From NCBI RefSeq assembly GCF_000710915.1, contig NZ_BAUA01000185.1, forward strand, positions 1-64,000: DNA of 64,000 nt, written 5' to 3'. Shown here one piece after another: positions 51,773-62,200 of the stretch; the first letter of the stretch is position 1, and each line of letters starts with the position of its first letter. This DNA comes from Nocardia brasiliensis IFM 10847 (GTDB taxonomy: Bacteria > Actinomycetota > Actinomycetes > Mycobacteriales > Mycobacteriaceae). The notes below the pieces were generated by a model. The model worked only from the letters and a program-made list of their open reading frames with translations. It did no database searches and was not told the origin of the DNA. Position numbers and translations under genes: made by a program.

Positions 51773-54111
51773 CCCGGCAGGCGCCCCCGGCGGCGGACCG
51801 CGACGACGCCGGCCGCGACCCGGCCGGCTCCGGTGACGGAAGCCGTTCGGGCTGGCCGGATCTGGTCGCCCGATTCACGGCCGGACGGATCCGGTTGCTC
51901 ACCGTGGTCTGGATCGTGCTGCTCCTGCTCGGCGCGCTCGGCGGCGCCACCCTGGCCGATTCGCTGAACAGCCAGGGCTGGGACGTGCCCGGGTCGGGCA
52001 CCGTCGCGGTCCGCGACGAGCTCGCCGCGGGCTTGGCGGGCCGCGGCGCGACCGACGTGCTGCTGGTGATCCACGACAAGCAACAGACCGTCGACAGTCC
52101 GGCCTTCGAACAGCGAGCACGGGAGGTGTTCGAGGCCACCGTCGCCGATGCGCGGCTCCAGGTGAGCGGCAGCTTCGGCTGGAACACGCTGTCGCCGTTG
52201 AACAGAGGAAAATTCGTCGGCGCGGACCGCCGCACCGTCACCACCGCGATCGGGATCGGCCTCGGCAACGACGAGGCCACCAAGAAGGTTCCAGTGGTGC
52301 AGGAGGATCTCGGCGCGCGCTTCGAGGGGCAGGGCCTCGATGTCGCCATCCTCAGCGTGCAGGGCATGCAGGGCGAGGCGAACAAACTCGCCGCCGAGGG
52401 CCTGATCCGCAGCGAGCTGCTGGCGTTCCCGTTGATCGTCATCGTGCTGCTGCTGTTGTTCCGCAGTGTGCTGGCGATGGTCGCGGCGATGGCGGTCACC
52501 ATCACCGGGATCGCGGTGACGCTCGGCATCATCGGCGTCCTCGCGGCCCGCACCGAGCTGTCGATCTTCGTCGAGAACATCGTCCTGATGCTCGGTTTGG
52601 GCGTCGGCGTCGACTATTCGCTCGTCATGATCAAACGGTTCAAGGAGGAGCTGGCCGCGGGCCACGATGTGCACGCGTCGGTGCTCCGTACCCTGCGCAC
52701 GGGCGGCCGTACCGTCGCCACCTCGGGCCTGACCATCATCGTGGCGGCACTGCCGTTGTTCATCGTCCGGATGAACACGATCGTCTCGCTGGCCGTCGGC
52801 GCGGTGGTCGTCGTCGCGGTGACCACTGTGACGTCGTTGCTGTTGCTGCCGGTGCTGCTGCACGTACTCGGCCCGCGGATCAATGCGGGAAAGATCCCTA
52901 TCCCGGCCCGATTCCGCACCGACGAGTCCGCCGACGAGACCCGATTGGCGTCGCATCGGTGGTATCGCCTGGCGGCGACGGTGATGCGACACCGGTTCGC
53001 CTTCCTTGGTGCGGGTATCGCGGTGCTGGTTCTGCTCGCGATACCGGCGGCGGACATGAAACTGTCGCTGCCCGGCCCGGAGATCCTGCCGTCGTCATCG
53101 GCGATCGGGCGCGGGTTCGACCGCGTCGCAACGCAATACGGACCCGGCGTGGCCGCGCCCATCCAGGTCGTGGTCCGTACGGACGCCGCGGTCACCGACC
53201 CATCTGTCGGCAGCGAGCTGAGCGAGTTGGTCGCCGACCTGTCGGCACTCCCCGATGTCGCCGCGGTGAACTCCGCACTGACTGTCACGCAACAGATCTC
53301 GCCCGAGTTGCGGTGGCAGGCATTCGACCCCGCAACATTCGACCGGCTCCCGGCCGACGCGCAACAGGGTCTGCGGTACTACGTTTCCGGCGATCGCCAG
53401 AAATCTGTCATCGAAGTCATCTCGACCCGCCCCTTCGCGGACGAAGCCACGATCACCCTGCTGGAGCGGGTTCGCGCCCGCACCGAAGCCCTTCCGGCCA
53501 CGCTGCACGCCGATGTCGGCGGCAATACCGCACGAGCGGTCGACCCCAATCACGAGATCGAGCGAAAGCTGCCCTGGGTCATCGTGCTGATGCTGATCGC
53601 GCTCTACGTCGTGCTGTTGATCTCGTTCCGCTCGATCTTCCTGCCGCTCAAAGCGATTCTCATGAACGGGCTCGCGGTGGGCGCGACCTTCGGCGTGCTC
53701 GTCGCGATCTTCCAGAAGGGCTGGCTGCCACAGGTACCCGGGCTGGATCAACCCGGCTATCTGCTGTCGTTCGCCCCGATCCTGGTGCTCGCGTTGATGG
53801 TCGGGCTGAGCACCGACTACGAAGTGTTCCTGCTCAACCGGGTCCGGGAGCGGTACCTGCAGACCCGGGACAACCATGAAGCGGTCGCCGTCGGCATCGC
53901 CCGCACCGCACCGCTGATCACGGGCGCGGCGGTGCTGATGATCGCGGTGTTCGGCGCGTTCGGCTTCGGCGGGTTCCTGCCGATCGAACAGATCGGCATC
54001 GGGCTGGCCATCGCGGTCGCCCTGGACGTCACCGTCATCCGCAGCATGATCGTGCCCGCGGCGATGAGCCTGATGGGCCGCTGGAACTGGTGGCCCGGCG
54101 ACAAGACCTGA
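51769..54111 (+). CDS. MMPL-family (RND) lipid transporter
   Basis: The 780-aa product has 12 predicted membrane segments and two MMPL domains. The proton-relay Asp-Tyr pairs are in LGVGVDYSLVMIKRF and GLSTDYEVFLLNRV. Mycobacterial MmpL7 and MmpL10-like proteins export PKS-derived lipids across the inner membrane; this shorter form lacks long C-terminal tails. The TTG start overlaps the ACP stop. It probably exports the product of this locus. Confidence 0.85.
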   Translation: MTRQAPPAADRDDAGRDPAGSGDGSRSGWPDLVARFTAGRIRLLTVVWIVLLLLGALGGATLADSLNSQGWDVPGSGTVAVRDELAAGLAGRGATDVLLVIHDKQQTVDSPAFEQRAREVFEATVADARLQVSGSFGWNTLSPLNRGKFVGADRRTVTTAIGIGLGNDEATKKVPVVQEDLGARFEGQGLDVAILSVQGMQGEANKLAAEGLIRSELLAFPLIVIVLLLLFRSVLAMVAAMAVTITGIAVTLGIIGVLAARTELSIFVENIVLMLGLGVGVDYSLVMIKRFKEELAAGHDVHASVLRTLRTGGRTVATSGLTIIVAALPLFIVRMNTIVSLAVGAVVVVAVTTVTSLLLLPVLLHVLGPRINAGKIPIPARFRTDESADETRLASHRWYRLAATVMRHRFAFLGAGIAVLVLLAIPAADMKLSLPGPEILPSSSAIGRGFDRVATQYGPGVAAPIQVVVRTDAAVTDPSVGSELSELVADLSALPDVAAVNSALTVTQQISPELRWQAFDPATFDRLPADAQQGLRYYVSGDRQKSVIEVISTRPFADEATITLLERVRARTEALPATLHADVGGNTARAVDPNHEIERKLPWVIVLMLIALYVVLLISFRSIFLPLKAILMNGLAVGATFGVLVAIFQKGWLPQVPGLDQPGYLLSFAPILVLALMVGLSTDYEVFLLNRVRERYLQTRDNHEAVAVGIARTAPLITGAAVLMIAVFGAFGFGGFLPIEQIGIGLAIAVALDVTVIRSMIVPAAMSLMGRWNWWPGDKT

Positions 54112-54136
54112 TTCCGTTGCAAGGGAGTGATTTCCG

Positions 54137-55129
54137 ATGGAAACGTTAGAACTGAGCCAGACCGGGCGAGTGGTCGTCGCCCGCTACGCCGATCCGCCGT
54201 CGAACTTCGTCACCGCCGCCCTCATCCGGGATCTCGATCTGCTGACGAAGGCCGTGGAGGCGGATCCCTCGGTCGGAGCCGTCGTGTTGACCGGGGGCGT
54301 GGCCGGACGATTCCTCGGACACGCCGAACCGAGCGCACTGCGCGACACTTCCGCGATGGCGCCGCGGCTGCCCGCGCCCCTGCTCCAGATCGGCGTGCGC
54401 GCACTGGATCTCGTCCTGCGACTGCCCGGCGCCGACACCGCGGCCGAACGTTTCGGTGGCGCCGCGGGTGTCGGCGCCGTCTGGGCGCACCGTTGGCGAC
54501 AGACCATCCTGCGGATGAATCGTTCAGGGGCGGTGTATCTTTCGGCGATCAACGGTCCGGCGCTCGGCGGCGGTTTCGAGCTCGCCCTCGCCTGCGATCT
54601 CCGTTGCGCCGCCGACGACGCACGCATCGTCCTGGGCAATATCGAGATCCTGGCCGGGCTGTCCACCGGCGGTGGCGCGAGCCAGCGGCTCGCTCGCATG
54701 CTCGGCACAGCGCGAACGCTGGATCTGCTGCTCGACGGCGCCACCCTGACCGTGCAGCAGGCACTGCAGGCCGGCATCGTCGAGGCCGTGGTACCGCCGG
54801 CCGAACTGCTCGAGTACACCTGCGCCACGGCGGCCCGGCTGGCGACCCGGCCCCGGACCGCCGTACGTGCCGTCAAACACAGCGTCTACTTCGGTGCGAG
54901 CCAGCCGCTTTCGCAGGGGCTGCGCACCGAGGCCGCCGCATTCCTCGGCGCGGCCTCGTCGGCTACCGCACACCGCCGCCTGACGGCACTCGTGGACGAC
55001 GTCGCCGTGCTCGGCGACACGCCGTTTCTCGCCCGGCCGCAGAGCTGGCGCGACGGCACCCGGGTGGGTCGCAAATACGCGGTGCCCGAACACGATCACG
55101 GATCTGCCCCGTTGCCCGCTCCGTCCTGA
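54137..55129 (+). CDS. Enoyl-CoA hydratase/isomerase-family protein
   Basis: The 330-aa product has the crotonase fold: the oxyanion-hole region INGPALGGGFELALACDLR (about residue 137) and the second motif GGGASQRLARMLG. The N-terminal part is longer than usual, with an Ala/Leu-rich insert (about 70-120). The usual catalytic Glu pair is not obvious. It could hydrate, isomerise or decarboxylate an acyl-ACP/CoA intermediate. AGGGAG precedes the ATG. Confidence 0.78.
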   Translation: METLELSQTGRVVVARYADPPSNFVTAALIRDLDLLTKAVEADPSVGAVVLTGGVAGRFLGHAEPSALRDTSAMAPRLPAPLLQIGVRALDLVLRLPGADTAAERFGGAAGVGAVWAHRWRQTILRMNRSGAVYLSAINGPALGGGFELALACDLRCAADDARIVLGNIEILAGLSTGGGASQRLARMLGTARTLDLLLDGATLTVQQALQAGIVEAVVPPAELLEYTCATAARLATRPRTAVRAVKHSVYFGASQPLSQGLRTEAAAFLGAASSATAHRRLTALVDDVAVLGDTPFLARPQSWRDGTRVGRKYAVPEHDHGSAPLPAPS

Positions 55130-55157
55130 CCGCTCACTACGACGAATGGGTAGCGCT

Positions 55158-56033
55158 ATGAGTTCATCCATCGAGCAGCTGTCGAGTAGACCTCGGATCG
55201 GCGAGTTGTATCTGCGCGCCTTCGTCGGCGCGCTGCCGATCCCGGTCCTCAATGCGCGGCCGCGGGCACTGCCGAACACAACGCTGAAACTGACGGGCGC
55301 GTCCGTGCGCCGAGCCGAACTCGACGCGTACCGCGCAGCCTGCGGCCTCGCCGACACCGGCGCACTGCCGCTCACCTATCCGTCCGTCCTGGCCAATCCG
55401 GTCGCGATGCGATTGATGGTGGCCCGGGATTTCCCGTTCGCGCTGCCCGGCCTCGTCCACCTGCGCAACGTCATCGAGCAACGACGACCGTTGCGCGAGG
55501 ACGAGCTGCTGGACATCACCGTGCACGTGGCGGATCTGCGCGACCACCGACGGGGAAAGGTCTTCGATCTGATCAGCGAGGTGCACACCGCAGGGGAACC
55601 GGTGTGGAAACAGACAGCGACGCTGTTGAAACCGCAGAAGCGAACCGCAGGCCCCCGCCCGGACAGCCGGGGCGACGACTCGCAGGCGCCGCCGGGCACG
55701 CCGTTGCGCGTCGACCAGCGCACTGTCAACCACTACGCCGCCGCCTCCGGCGACTACAACCCGATACATGTCTCGGGGATCGGCGCCCGCATCCTCGGCT
55801 TCCCCGGTCCGATCGCGCACGGAATGTGGCAGGCAGCGGCCGTTCTCGGCTCGGTGCCGGGCGAGATCCCCGCTGCGTGCGCCTACGACGTCACCTTCGC
55901 CAAGCCGATGCTCATCCCGGGCGAAGCCCGGCTGGCGGTCGAGCGCACAAACGACGGGTCCGGTCGGCACCTGTCACTTCGGCACGCGGACAAGGGATTT
56001 GCCCACCTCACCGCGACGCTCACCCCGCGATAG
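55158..56033 (+). CDS. MaoC-like double-hotdog hydratase
   Basis: The ~291-aa product has a degenerate N-terminal hotdog and a C-terminal MaoC-like one. The hydratase-2 motif YAAASGDYNPIHVSGIGARI is followed by GPIAHGMWQAAAVL, giving the Asp-x-Asn-His pattern. It should act on a 3-hydroxyacyl/enoyl thioester. ATG at 55158 is preferred over 55146 because GGG precedes it. It overlaps the convergent PKS stop by 14 bp. Confidence 0.78.
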   Translation: MSSSIEQLSSRPRIGELYLRAFVGALPIPVLNARPRALPNTTLKLTGASVRRAELDAYRAACGLADTGALPLTYPSVLANPVAMRLMVARDFPFALPGLVHLRNVIEQRRPLREDELLDITVHVADLRDHRRGKVFDLISEVHTAGEPVWKQTATLLKPQKRTAGPRPDSRGDDSQAPPGTPLRVDQRTVNHYAAASGDYNPIHVSGIGARILGFPGPIAHGMWQAAAVLGSVPGEIPAACAYDVTFAKPMLIPGEARLAVERTNDGSGRHLSLRHADKGFAHLTATLTPR

Positions 56034-59000
56034 TCCGCAGCCACGGCTCGATGGCGCGCGCGGCCTCGGCGGCGTGCGCTTCCAGGATGGAGAAGTGATC
56101 GGCGGCCACCTGCACCTGCGTCCCGCCGATCTGCCAGTGCGGCGCGGCGGGAGTGGTGCCGGTCGCCGACAACGCCAAGACCGGGACGGTGCTCTGCGCA
56201 GGTTGCCATTCGTCGAACAGCCGCAGGTAGTTCGCCATCGCCAGGAGGTTGTCGTCACCGACTACGACACCGCCCGGATCGAGGTTCATGATGTGCCGCA
56301 TCGCCCAGCCGAAGGTCTCCTGCCGGTGCCTGGGGGCGGGGTCGAAGGTGTCGATCAGCACGAGCCCGGCCGGCGGGCGACCCCTGCGGTCGAGGTGGTC
56401 GGTCAACGAATGCGCGAGAACCCCGCCGATCGAGTGACCGGCCAGCACGAAGGGCAGGTCGCCGCACGCCGTCGCGATGGTGTCGGCGAGGGATTCGAGT
56501 GCCGCCTGCCAGGAGTCCGGCTGCACGCCGCCATTGCCGAAACCCGGCAGCCGCACCGCGAAGGCGCGCGGCCGAGTCGTGAACTCGGTGGTCAGACGGA
56601 TGAATTGGTGCGGACCCGAGCCCGCCAGAAAGGACGGGACACAGACCACGACAGGCGTCGCGCCCTCTGACAGCAGCACGGCCGATCCCGGATGCGCGCC
56701 ACGCGTCGCCGAATCGAAACTGTGCCGATAACGCGAGGCCGAGACGAGCAGTTCGACTCCGCCGAAAAGATCGCCCGCCGCGTCGGCCCGGCGCAGGAGT
56801 GCGGTGAGGGTATTACCGCCCGCGGCCGGGGCCTGCGTGGGCGGCGGCGGAGTTTCGGCGACCGGTTCCAGCCAGAACCGGCTGCGTTGAAAAGGATAGG
56901 TGGGCAGGTCGATTCGGCGACCGGGCGGGATCATGCGAGACCAGTCCACAGTGGCACCGCAGGCGTAGGCCGAAGCGACGGCGCCGGCGATGTCGTAGGT
57001 ACCCGCACGGTCGAACGGCGCCAAGCCCGCCAGCACGACGGCCCTTCTCGCGCTGTCGATTTCGGCGACCTGCTCGGCGATCTCGCCCGATCCGTCCGCT
57101 CGGGGACCGAGTTCGATGAAGGTGCGATAACCGGCCGCCACCAATTCGGCGAGTCGTCGGCTCGACGGCTGCGACACGTTCGAGACCACTTCCCGCGCAG
57201 CCTGTTCCAGCGTGGCATTGCCCGACAGCAATCGGCCGGCCGCGGGACAGGCGTTGTCGTCGATCACGGGTACCGACGTCGGCAGATACTCCTGCCAGAC
57301 CGCCGCGGATGCCACGGCCAGCGCGAACAATCCCTGCCGTGCGACATCGTCCCGGTCGGCCGGCGGCGCACCTGTCGCCCCGGTCACCACCGCGATCAGG
57401 TCTGCACCGCCGTTGCGGAGCAGCGCATCGGCACAGGCACGGAACCGCTCGGCGAAAACCGGTGCGGCACCGAGCAGGTCCGCTACCGCACGAGGCCACC
57501 CGGCGCGGTCGGATCCGACGACGTAGGCGACCCGATGGCCCCCCTTCGTCCCGGTACCGCGGGCGATGCCATCGCGGTACGTCATTCGTTTCGGCGCGGC
57601 CTGTTCGGCGAGTGTCCGCAGGGCCGAGCGTAATTCGGTCACCTCGGTGCCGACGATGGCGGCGCGGTATTCGAGGTGCGCCCGGGTGGTGGCCAGACTG
57701 TGGGCGAGGTCGACGGGCCGGTGGGCGGGATGGGCGTCGAGCCAGGCGCCGAGTTGCGCCGCCCGTGCCGTGAGCGCCCCCGCGGTCCGCGCCGACAGCA
57801 GCCACACGGTCGGCGACGCGGGACCCGGCTGCGCGGCAACGCGTTCCACGGCAGCAGTGGTGGGCGGCTCTTCCACGATGACGTGGGCGTTGGTACCGCT
57901 GGCGCCGAACGCGGAGACCCCGGCGCGACGCGGTGCACCGACGTGTGCTCGACGCCACGGCCGGTGACTGCGCAGCAGCGAGACGGCCCCGTCGGCCCAA
58001 TCCACCCGGCTGGACGGCACCTGCGCGTGCAACGTCCGAGGCAGCGTCTCATGCCGCAGGGCCATGATCATCTTGAGCAGTCCGCCCACCCCCGCCGCCG
58101 CCTGAGTGTGGCCGATGTTCGACTTCAGCGAACCGAGCCACAGCGGATGATCCGCGCGACGGTCGCGCCCGTAGGTCGCGAGCAGCGCGTTCGCTTCGAT
58201 CGGATCGCCGAGCTTGGTGCCGGTACCGTGCGCCTCCACCGCGTCGACCTCGGCCGGACCCAGGCCCGCATCGGCGAGTGCGGCGCGGATGACTCGCTCC
58301 TGGGCGGGACCGCTCGGCGCGGTCAGACCGTTGCTGGCGCCGTCGGAGTTCACGGCCGATCCGCGGAGCACGGCATGAATGTGATGGCCGTTGCGCTGCG
58401 CGTCACCGAGCCGTTCCAACAGCAGCAAACCCATGCCCTCCGCCCAGCCGGTGCCATCGGCGTTGTCCGCGAAGGATTTACACCGGCCGTCCGGCGCGAG
58501 TGCGCGCTGCCTGCTGAACTCGAGAATGACCGACGGGGTGGCCATCACGGTCGCGCCACCCGCGACCGCGAGATCGCTTTCACCCCGCCGCAGCGATTGC
58601 ATCGCCAGGTGCGTCGCCACCAATGACGAGGAACAAGCCGTATCCACCGTGAGCGCGGGCCCGTTGAAGCCGAAGGTGTACGCCACTCGGCCCGACAGGA
58701 CGCTGGCCATCATGCCGAGTCCCCAGCGGCCGTTGAGGGCGTCCGCGTGCTGGGCGGACAGCCAGGTGTAGTCCTGATACATCGTCGCGGCGAACACACC
58801 GGTTCGGCTGCCGCGCAAGGCAGCTGGGTCGAGGCCCGCGTGCTCCAGCAACTCCCAGGTCCCCTCCAGCAGCAACCGCTGCTGCGGATCCAGCGCGATC
58901 GCTTCCCGTGGGCTCAACGCGAAGAATCTGGGGTCGAAATCGGCCGCGCCCGAGATGAATCCGCCGGAACGGACATACGAGGTGCCCCTGTGGTCGGGGT

Positions 59001-59241
59001 CCGGGTCATAGAGTCGCGCCAGGTCCCAGCCGCGATCATCGGGAAAGTCCCCGATCGCGTCGCGGCCCGCCGCGACCAGTTCCCACAGCTGCTCCGGCGA
59101 ACTGACACCACCTGGATACCGGCATGCCATGCCGACAACCGCGATCGGCTCGCGACGCTGTTGCGCCTGCGCGCGCAGCCGCACGTTTTCCTTCATCGTC
59201 GTGCGCAATGCACGCACCAGCTCATCGCCGTCAACGGCCAT
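56020..59241 (-). CDS. Terminal type I PKS protein: KS-(defective AT)-TE, no ACP
   Basis: The 1073-aa product starts with a docking coiled coil (residues 1-32), then a ketosynthase with DTACSSS (Cys), HGTGTKLGDP and NIGHTQAAAG (His). The AT region lacks both GQGxQ and GHSxG and is shortened by ~150 residues; a remnant (VPVIDDNACPAAGRLL) sits where GHSxG should be. No ACP is present. The C-terminal thioesterase has GHSIGG (Ser) and DHFSIL (His). It lies 20 bp after the other PKS gene and is cotranscribed with it. It may act on an acyl chain carried by the discrete ACP, then release it. Confidence 0.85.
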   Translation of the reverse strand: MAVDGDELVRALRTTMKENVRLRAQAQQRREPIAVVGMACRYPGGVSSPEQLWELVAAGRDAIGDFPDDRGWDLARLYDPDPDHRGTSYVRSGGFISGAADFDPRFFALSPREAIALDPQQRLLLEGTWELLEHAGLDPAALRGSRTGVFAATMYQDYTWLSAQHADALNGRWGLGMMASVLSGRVAYTFGFNGPALTVDTACSSSLVATHLAMQSLRRGESDLAVAGGATVMATPSVILEFSRQRALAPDGRCKSFADNADGTGWAEGMGLLLLERLGDAQRNGHHIHAVLRGSAVNSDGASNGLTAPSGPAQERVIRAALADAGLGPAEVDAVEAHGTGTKLGDPIEANALLATYGRDRRADHPLWLGSLKSNIGHTQAAAGVGGLLKMIMALRHETLPRTLHAQVPSSRVDWADGAVSLLRSHRPWRRAHVGAPRRAGVSAFGASGTNAHVIVEEPPTTAAVERVAAQPGPASPTVWLLSARTAGALTARAAQLGAWLDAHPAHRPVDLAHSLATTRAHLEYRAAIVGTEVTELRSALRTLAEQAAPKRMTYRDGIARGTGTKGGHRVAYVVGSDRAGWPRAVADLLGAAPVFAERFRACADALLRNGGADLIAVVTGATGAPPADRDDVARQGLFALAVASAAVWQEYLPTSVPVIDDNACPAAGRLLSGNATLEQAAREVVSNVSQPSSRRLAELVAAGYRTFIELGPRADGSGEIAEQVAEIDSARRAVVLAGLAPFDRAGTYDIAGAVASAYACGATVDWSRMIPPGRRIDLPTYPFQRSRFWLEPVAETPPPPTQAPAAGGNTLTALLRRADAAGDLFGGVELLVSASRYRHSFDSATRGAHPGSAVLLSEGATPVVVCVPSFLAGSGPHQFIRLTTEFTTRPRAFAVRLPGFGNGGVQPDSWQAALESLADTIATACGDLPFVLAGHSIGGVLAHSLTDHLDRRGRPPAGLVLIDTFDPAPRHRQETFGWAMRHIMNLDPGGVVVGDDNLLAMANYLRLFDEWQPAQSTVPVLALSATGTTPAAPHWQIGGTQVQVAADHFSILEAHAAEAARAIEPWLRTIAG

Positions 59242-59261
59242 GGTGCACAACCCCTGTCGAA

Positions 59262-62200
59262 TCAGTCTTCGGACAGCGCCAGCCGGATGAGCGACTCGGC
59301 GTCCAGCACATCCAGTTCTGCCCCGGCCGAGCTCTGTTCGGCCGCGAATTCCGTTGGTGCGCCCGCCGAGCCGAACATCGCGTCGTGCAGGTAGTCCGCG
59401 ATCGCGGCGGGCGAGGGATGATCGAAGATCACGGTGGTCGGGATCACCAGGCCGGTTTCGAAGCTCAGCCGGTTGCGCAGTTCCACCGCGCCCAGCGAAT
59501 CGAAGCCGAGATCGGTGAAGGCCCGTTCCGGATCGACCGCGTCGCCAGACGGATAGCGCAGGACGCTCGCGACCTCCACACAGACCAGCCGCAGCAGTTC
59601 CGATTCCCGCTCGCTGCCCCGCAGTTGCGCCAACTGCCTGCCGAACATCCCGGACGCCGCAGCGGGGGCGGCGGCGGGAACGAGATCCGCGAGTACCGGC
59701 GAAAGCGCGATGCCCGACGCGCGCAGCGCGACCGGATCGAGCGCCAGCGGGATGACGGACGGCTCGGCGCAAGTGGCTGTCGCGTCGAACAATCGCAGTC
59801 CCGCTCGCCGCTCCAGCGGCAGGAACCCGGCCCCGGCCAGGCGCGCCTTGTCGGCCGCGGTCAGCTCGCCGGTCATCGCACTCGGCTGCGCCCACATGCC
59901 CCAGGCCATCGACACCGCGGCGAGGCCATGGGCCCGCCGCCAGCAGGCCAAGCCGTCCAGAAAGGCGTTGGCCGCAGCGTAGTTGGCTTGGCCCGGTGCG
60001 CCGAGCACGCTCGCCGCCGACGAGAACAGGACGAACGCGGCGAGGTCGAGGTCCGCCGTCAGTTCGTGCAGATGCCAGGCCGCCGCCACCTTCGGGCGCA
60101 GCACGCGGTCCAAACGCTCGGTGGTCAACGCCTCGAGCACCCCGTCGTCGAGGACGCCGGCCGCGTGCACGATCGCGCGCAGCCGATGCCCGGCGCGGAC
60201 CCCGGCGACCAGCGATGCGAGCTGAGCGCGATCGGCGACATCGCAGGCGGCGAGCTCGACCTCGGCGCCCGATTCCCGCAGCCGGGCAACGAGTTCCGGC
60301 GCCCCCGGGGCCTGTGCACCGCGCCGGCCGACCAGAATCAGCCGCCGCACGCCGTGCTCGGCCACCAGGTGCTCGGCGACGAGTGCGCCGAGTCCGCCCG
60401 TACCGCCGGTGATCAACACCGAGCCGTCGAGCTCGGACCAGGGTGCACCCCCGTCCGGTACGCGCATCCGCCGCAACCGTGGCACGAACACCTGCCCGTC
60501 CCGCACCGCCAGCTGGGCAATACCTGCGCGCATCGCGCGGCCGAGAGTTCCGGCATCGACCGCGGACTCGATATCGGCGAGCAGGAACCGCCCCGGATGC
60601 TCGGTCTGGGCGCTGCGGACCAGTCCCCATACGGGGGCCACCCGGGGATCCAGCGCGTCCGCGGACCGAACGGACACCGCGTCGCCGGTGCAGAACATCA
60701 ATCGGGCTCCGGCCCATCGCCTGTCCGACAACCACTCTTGGACCAGGCGCAGTGCCTGGTGCGCGACCGTCGCAGTCGCGGCGGGCACGTCTGCGTCGGC
60801 GAACGACGACGAGACGTGCTCGGCGGGGTCGACGACGATCAGTTCCGGTACAGGCGCGCCGGATTCGATATCCGAGATCAGTGCGGGCAGGTCGGCGTAC
60901 TGCTGCGCCCCGGCGACCCGCGCCGTGCCCACGGCCGCTACCGCCATCGGATCCGAGGCCTGCGCGGCCACGTCGATGACGTGCCATTCGCACCGGAACA
61001 ACGAACCCGTCGCTGCGGTCTGCGCCGCGCCGAGCTGGGCCAGCGAAACCTTGCGTGCGAGCACCGATTCGACCGACACGACCAACGCGCCGGACTCGTC
61101 GACCGCGGTCATCCGCACCGAATCCGGTCCCGCCGCGGTCAACCGGACCAGCAACGCCGACCCGGATCGCTGCGTCGGGTAAATCCTGACCCCCGACCAG
61201 AGGAACGGCAGCCACACCGTGCCGTCCTCGTCAGGACGTTCCAGCAACGCGGCGTGCAGGGCGGCGTCGAGCGTCCCCGGGTGCACGAGGAATTCGCTCG
61301 GCTCCGCCCCCGTAGGCACGGGGTCGACCCTCGCGTAGAGGCTGTCCTCGTGCCGCCAGGCCGCGCGCAGACGCTGGAATTCGGGCCCGTATCCGAGGCC
61401 GCGCTCGGCGAGTTCCGGATACAGCTCATCGATGTCCAGTGCGACGGCTCCCGGCGGCAGGCTGGCCGACAGTGGTTGCGCCACAGTGCCATCGGCACTC
61501 AACGTGGCCGTGGCATGCCGGATCCATCCCGCGCCCGAGTCGGCGTGCAGCGTGAACGACCGCTTGCCTGCATCGAGCGGCTCGAGCCGCACCTGCACCG
61601 ATACCGCCCGATCGGGCGGCACCACGAGCGGTGCGTGCAGGGTCAGCTCGGTCAACTCCGGCGTGCCCGAGCGGCGACCGAGATGCGTCGCGATCTCGAC
61701 GATCGCGGCGCCGGCGACCACGATGGCGCCGAAGACCGTGTGATCACGCAGCCAGGGCTGGGCACTCGCCGACCAGCTGCCGACGAACAGCGAGCCGGTC
61801 CCCTCGGCCAGCTCCAGCGCCGCGGCGAACAGCGGATGACGGTCAGGGACGAGGCCGCACTCACCGCCCGCGGGTGCCGCCGGTGCCCGCTCGACCCAGT
61901 AACGCTGCCGCTCGAACGGGTAGGTGGGCAGCTCGAGCCGCGGCGCACTCGCCGATGGGCCCGCGGACCAGGCCACCGGCGTGCCGCCGACATAGGCCGT
62001 GGCCAACGCCGTGAGCAGGGTGCGGCTCTCGGACCGGCGCGGTCGCATCGTCGCGACGATCGCCGCGTCCGCCCCGGAGTGGGCGGAATGTCCTTTGGCG
62101 AGCACCGAGAGCTGGCCGCCGGGACCGGCTTCCAAGAAGGTGTCGACCCCCGCGGCGGTGAGCCAGGCGAGACCGGCATCGAATCGCACCGTATCCCGGA

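Noticed and set aside
56020..61215. Long open reading continuing past the start of the terminal PKS protein on the minus strand
   Set aside because: Beyond 59241 it overlaps the other PKS gene in a different frame, with no recognisable domains. High GC leaves alternative frames open.
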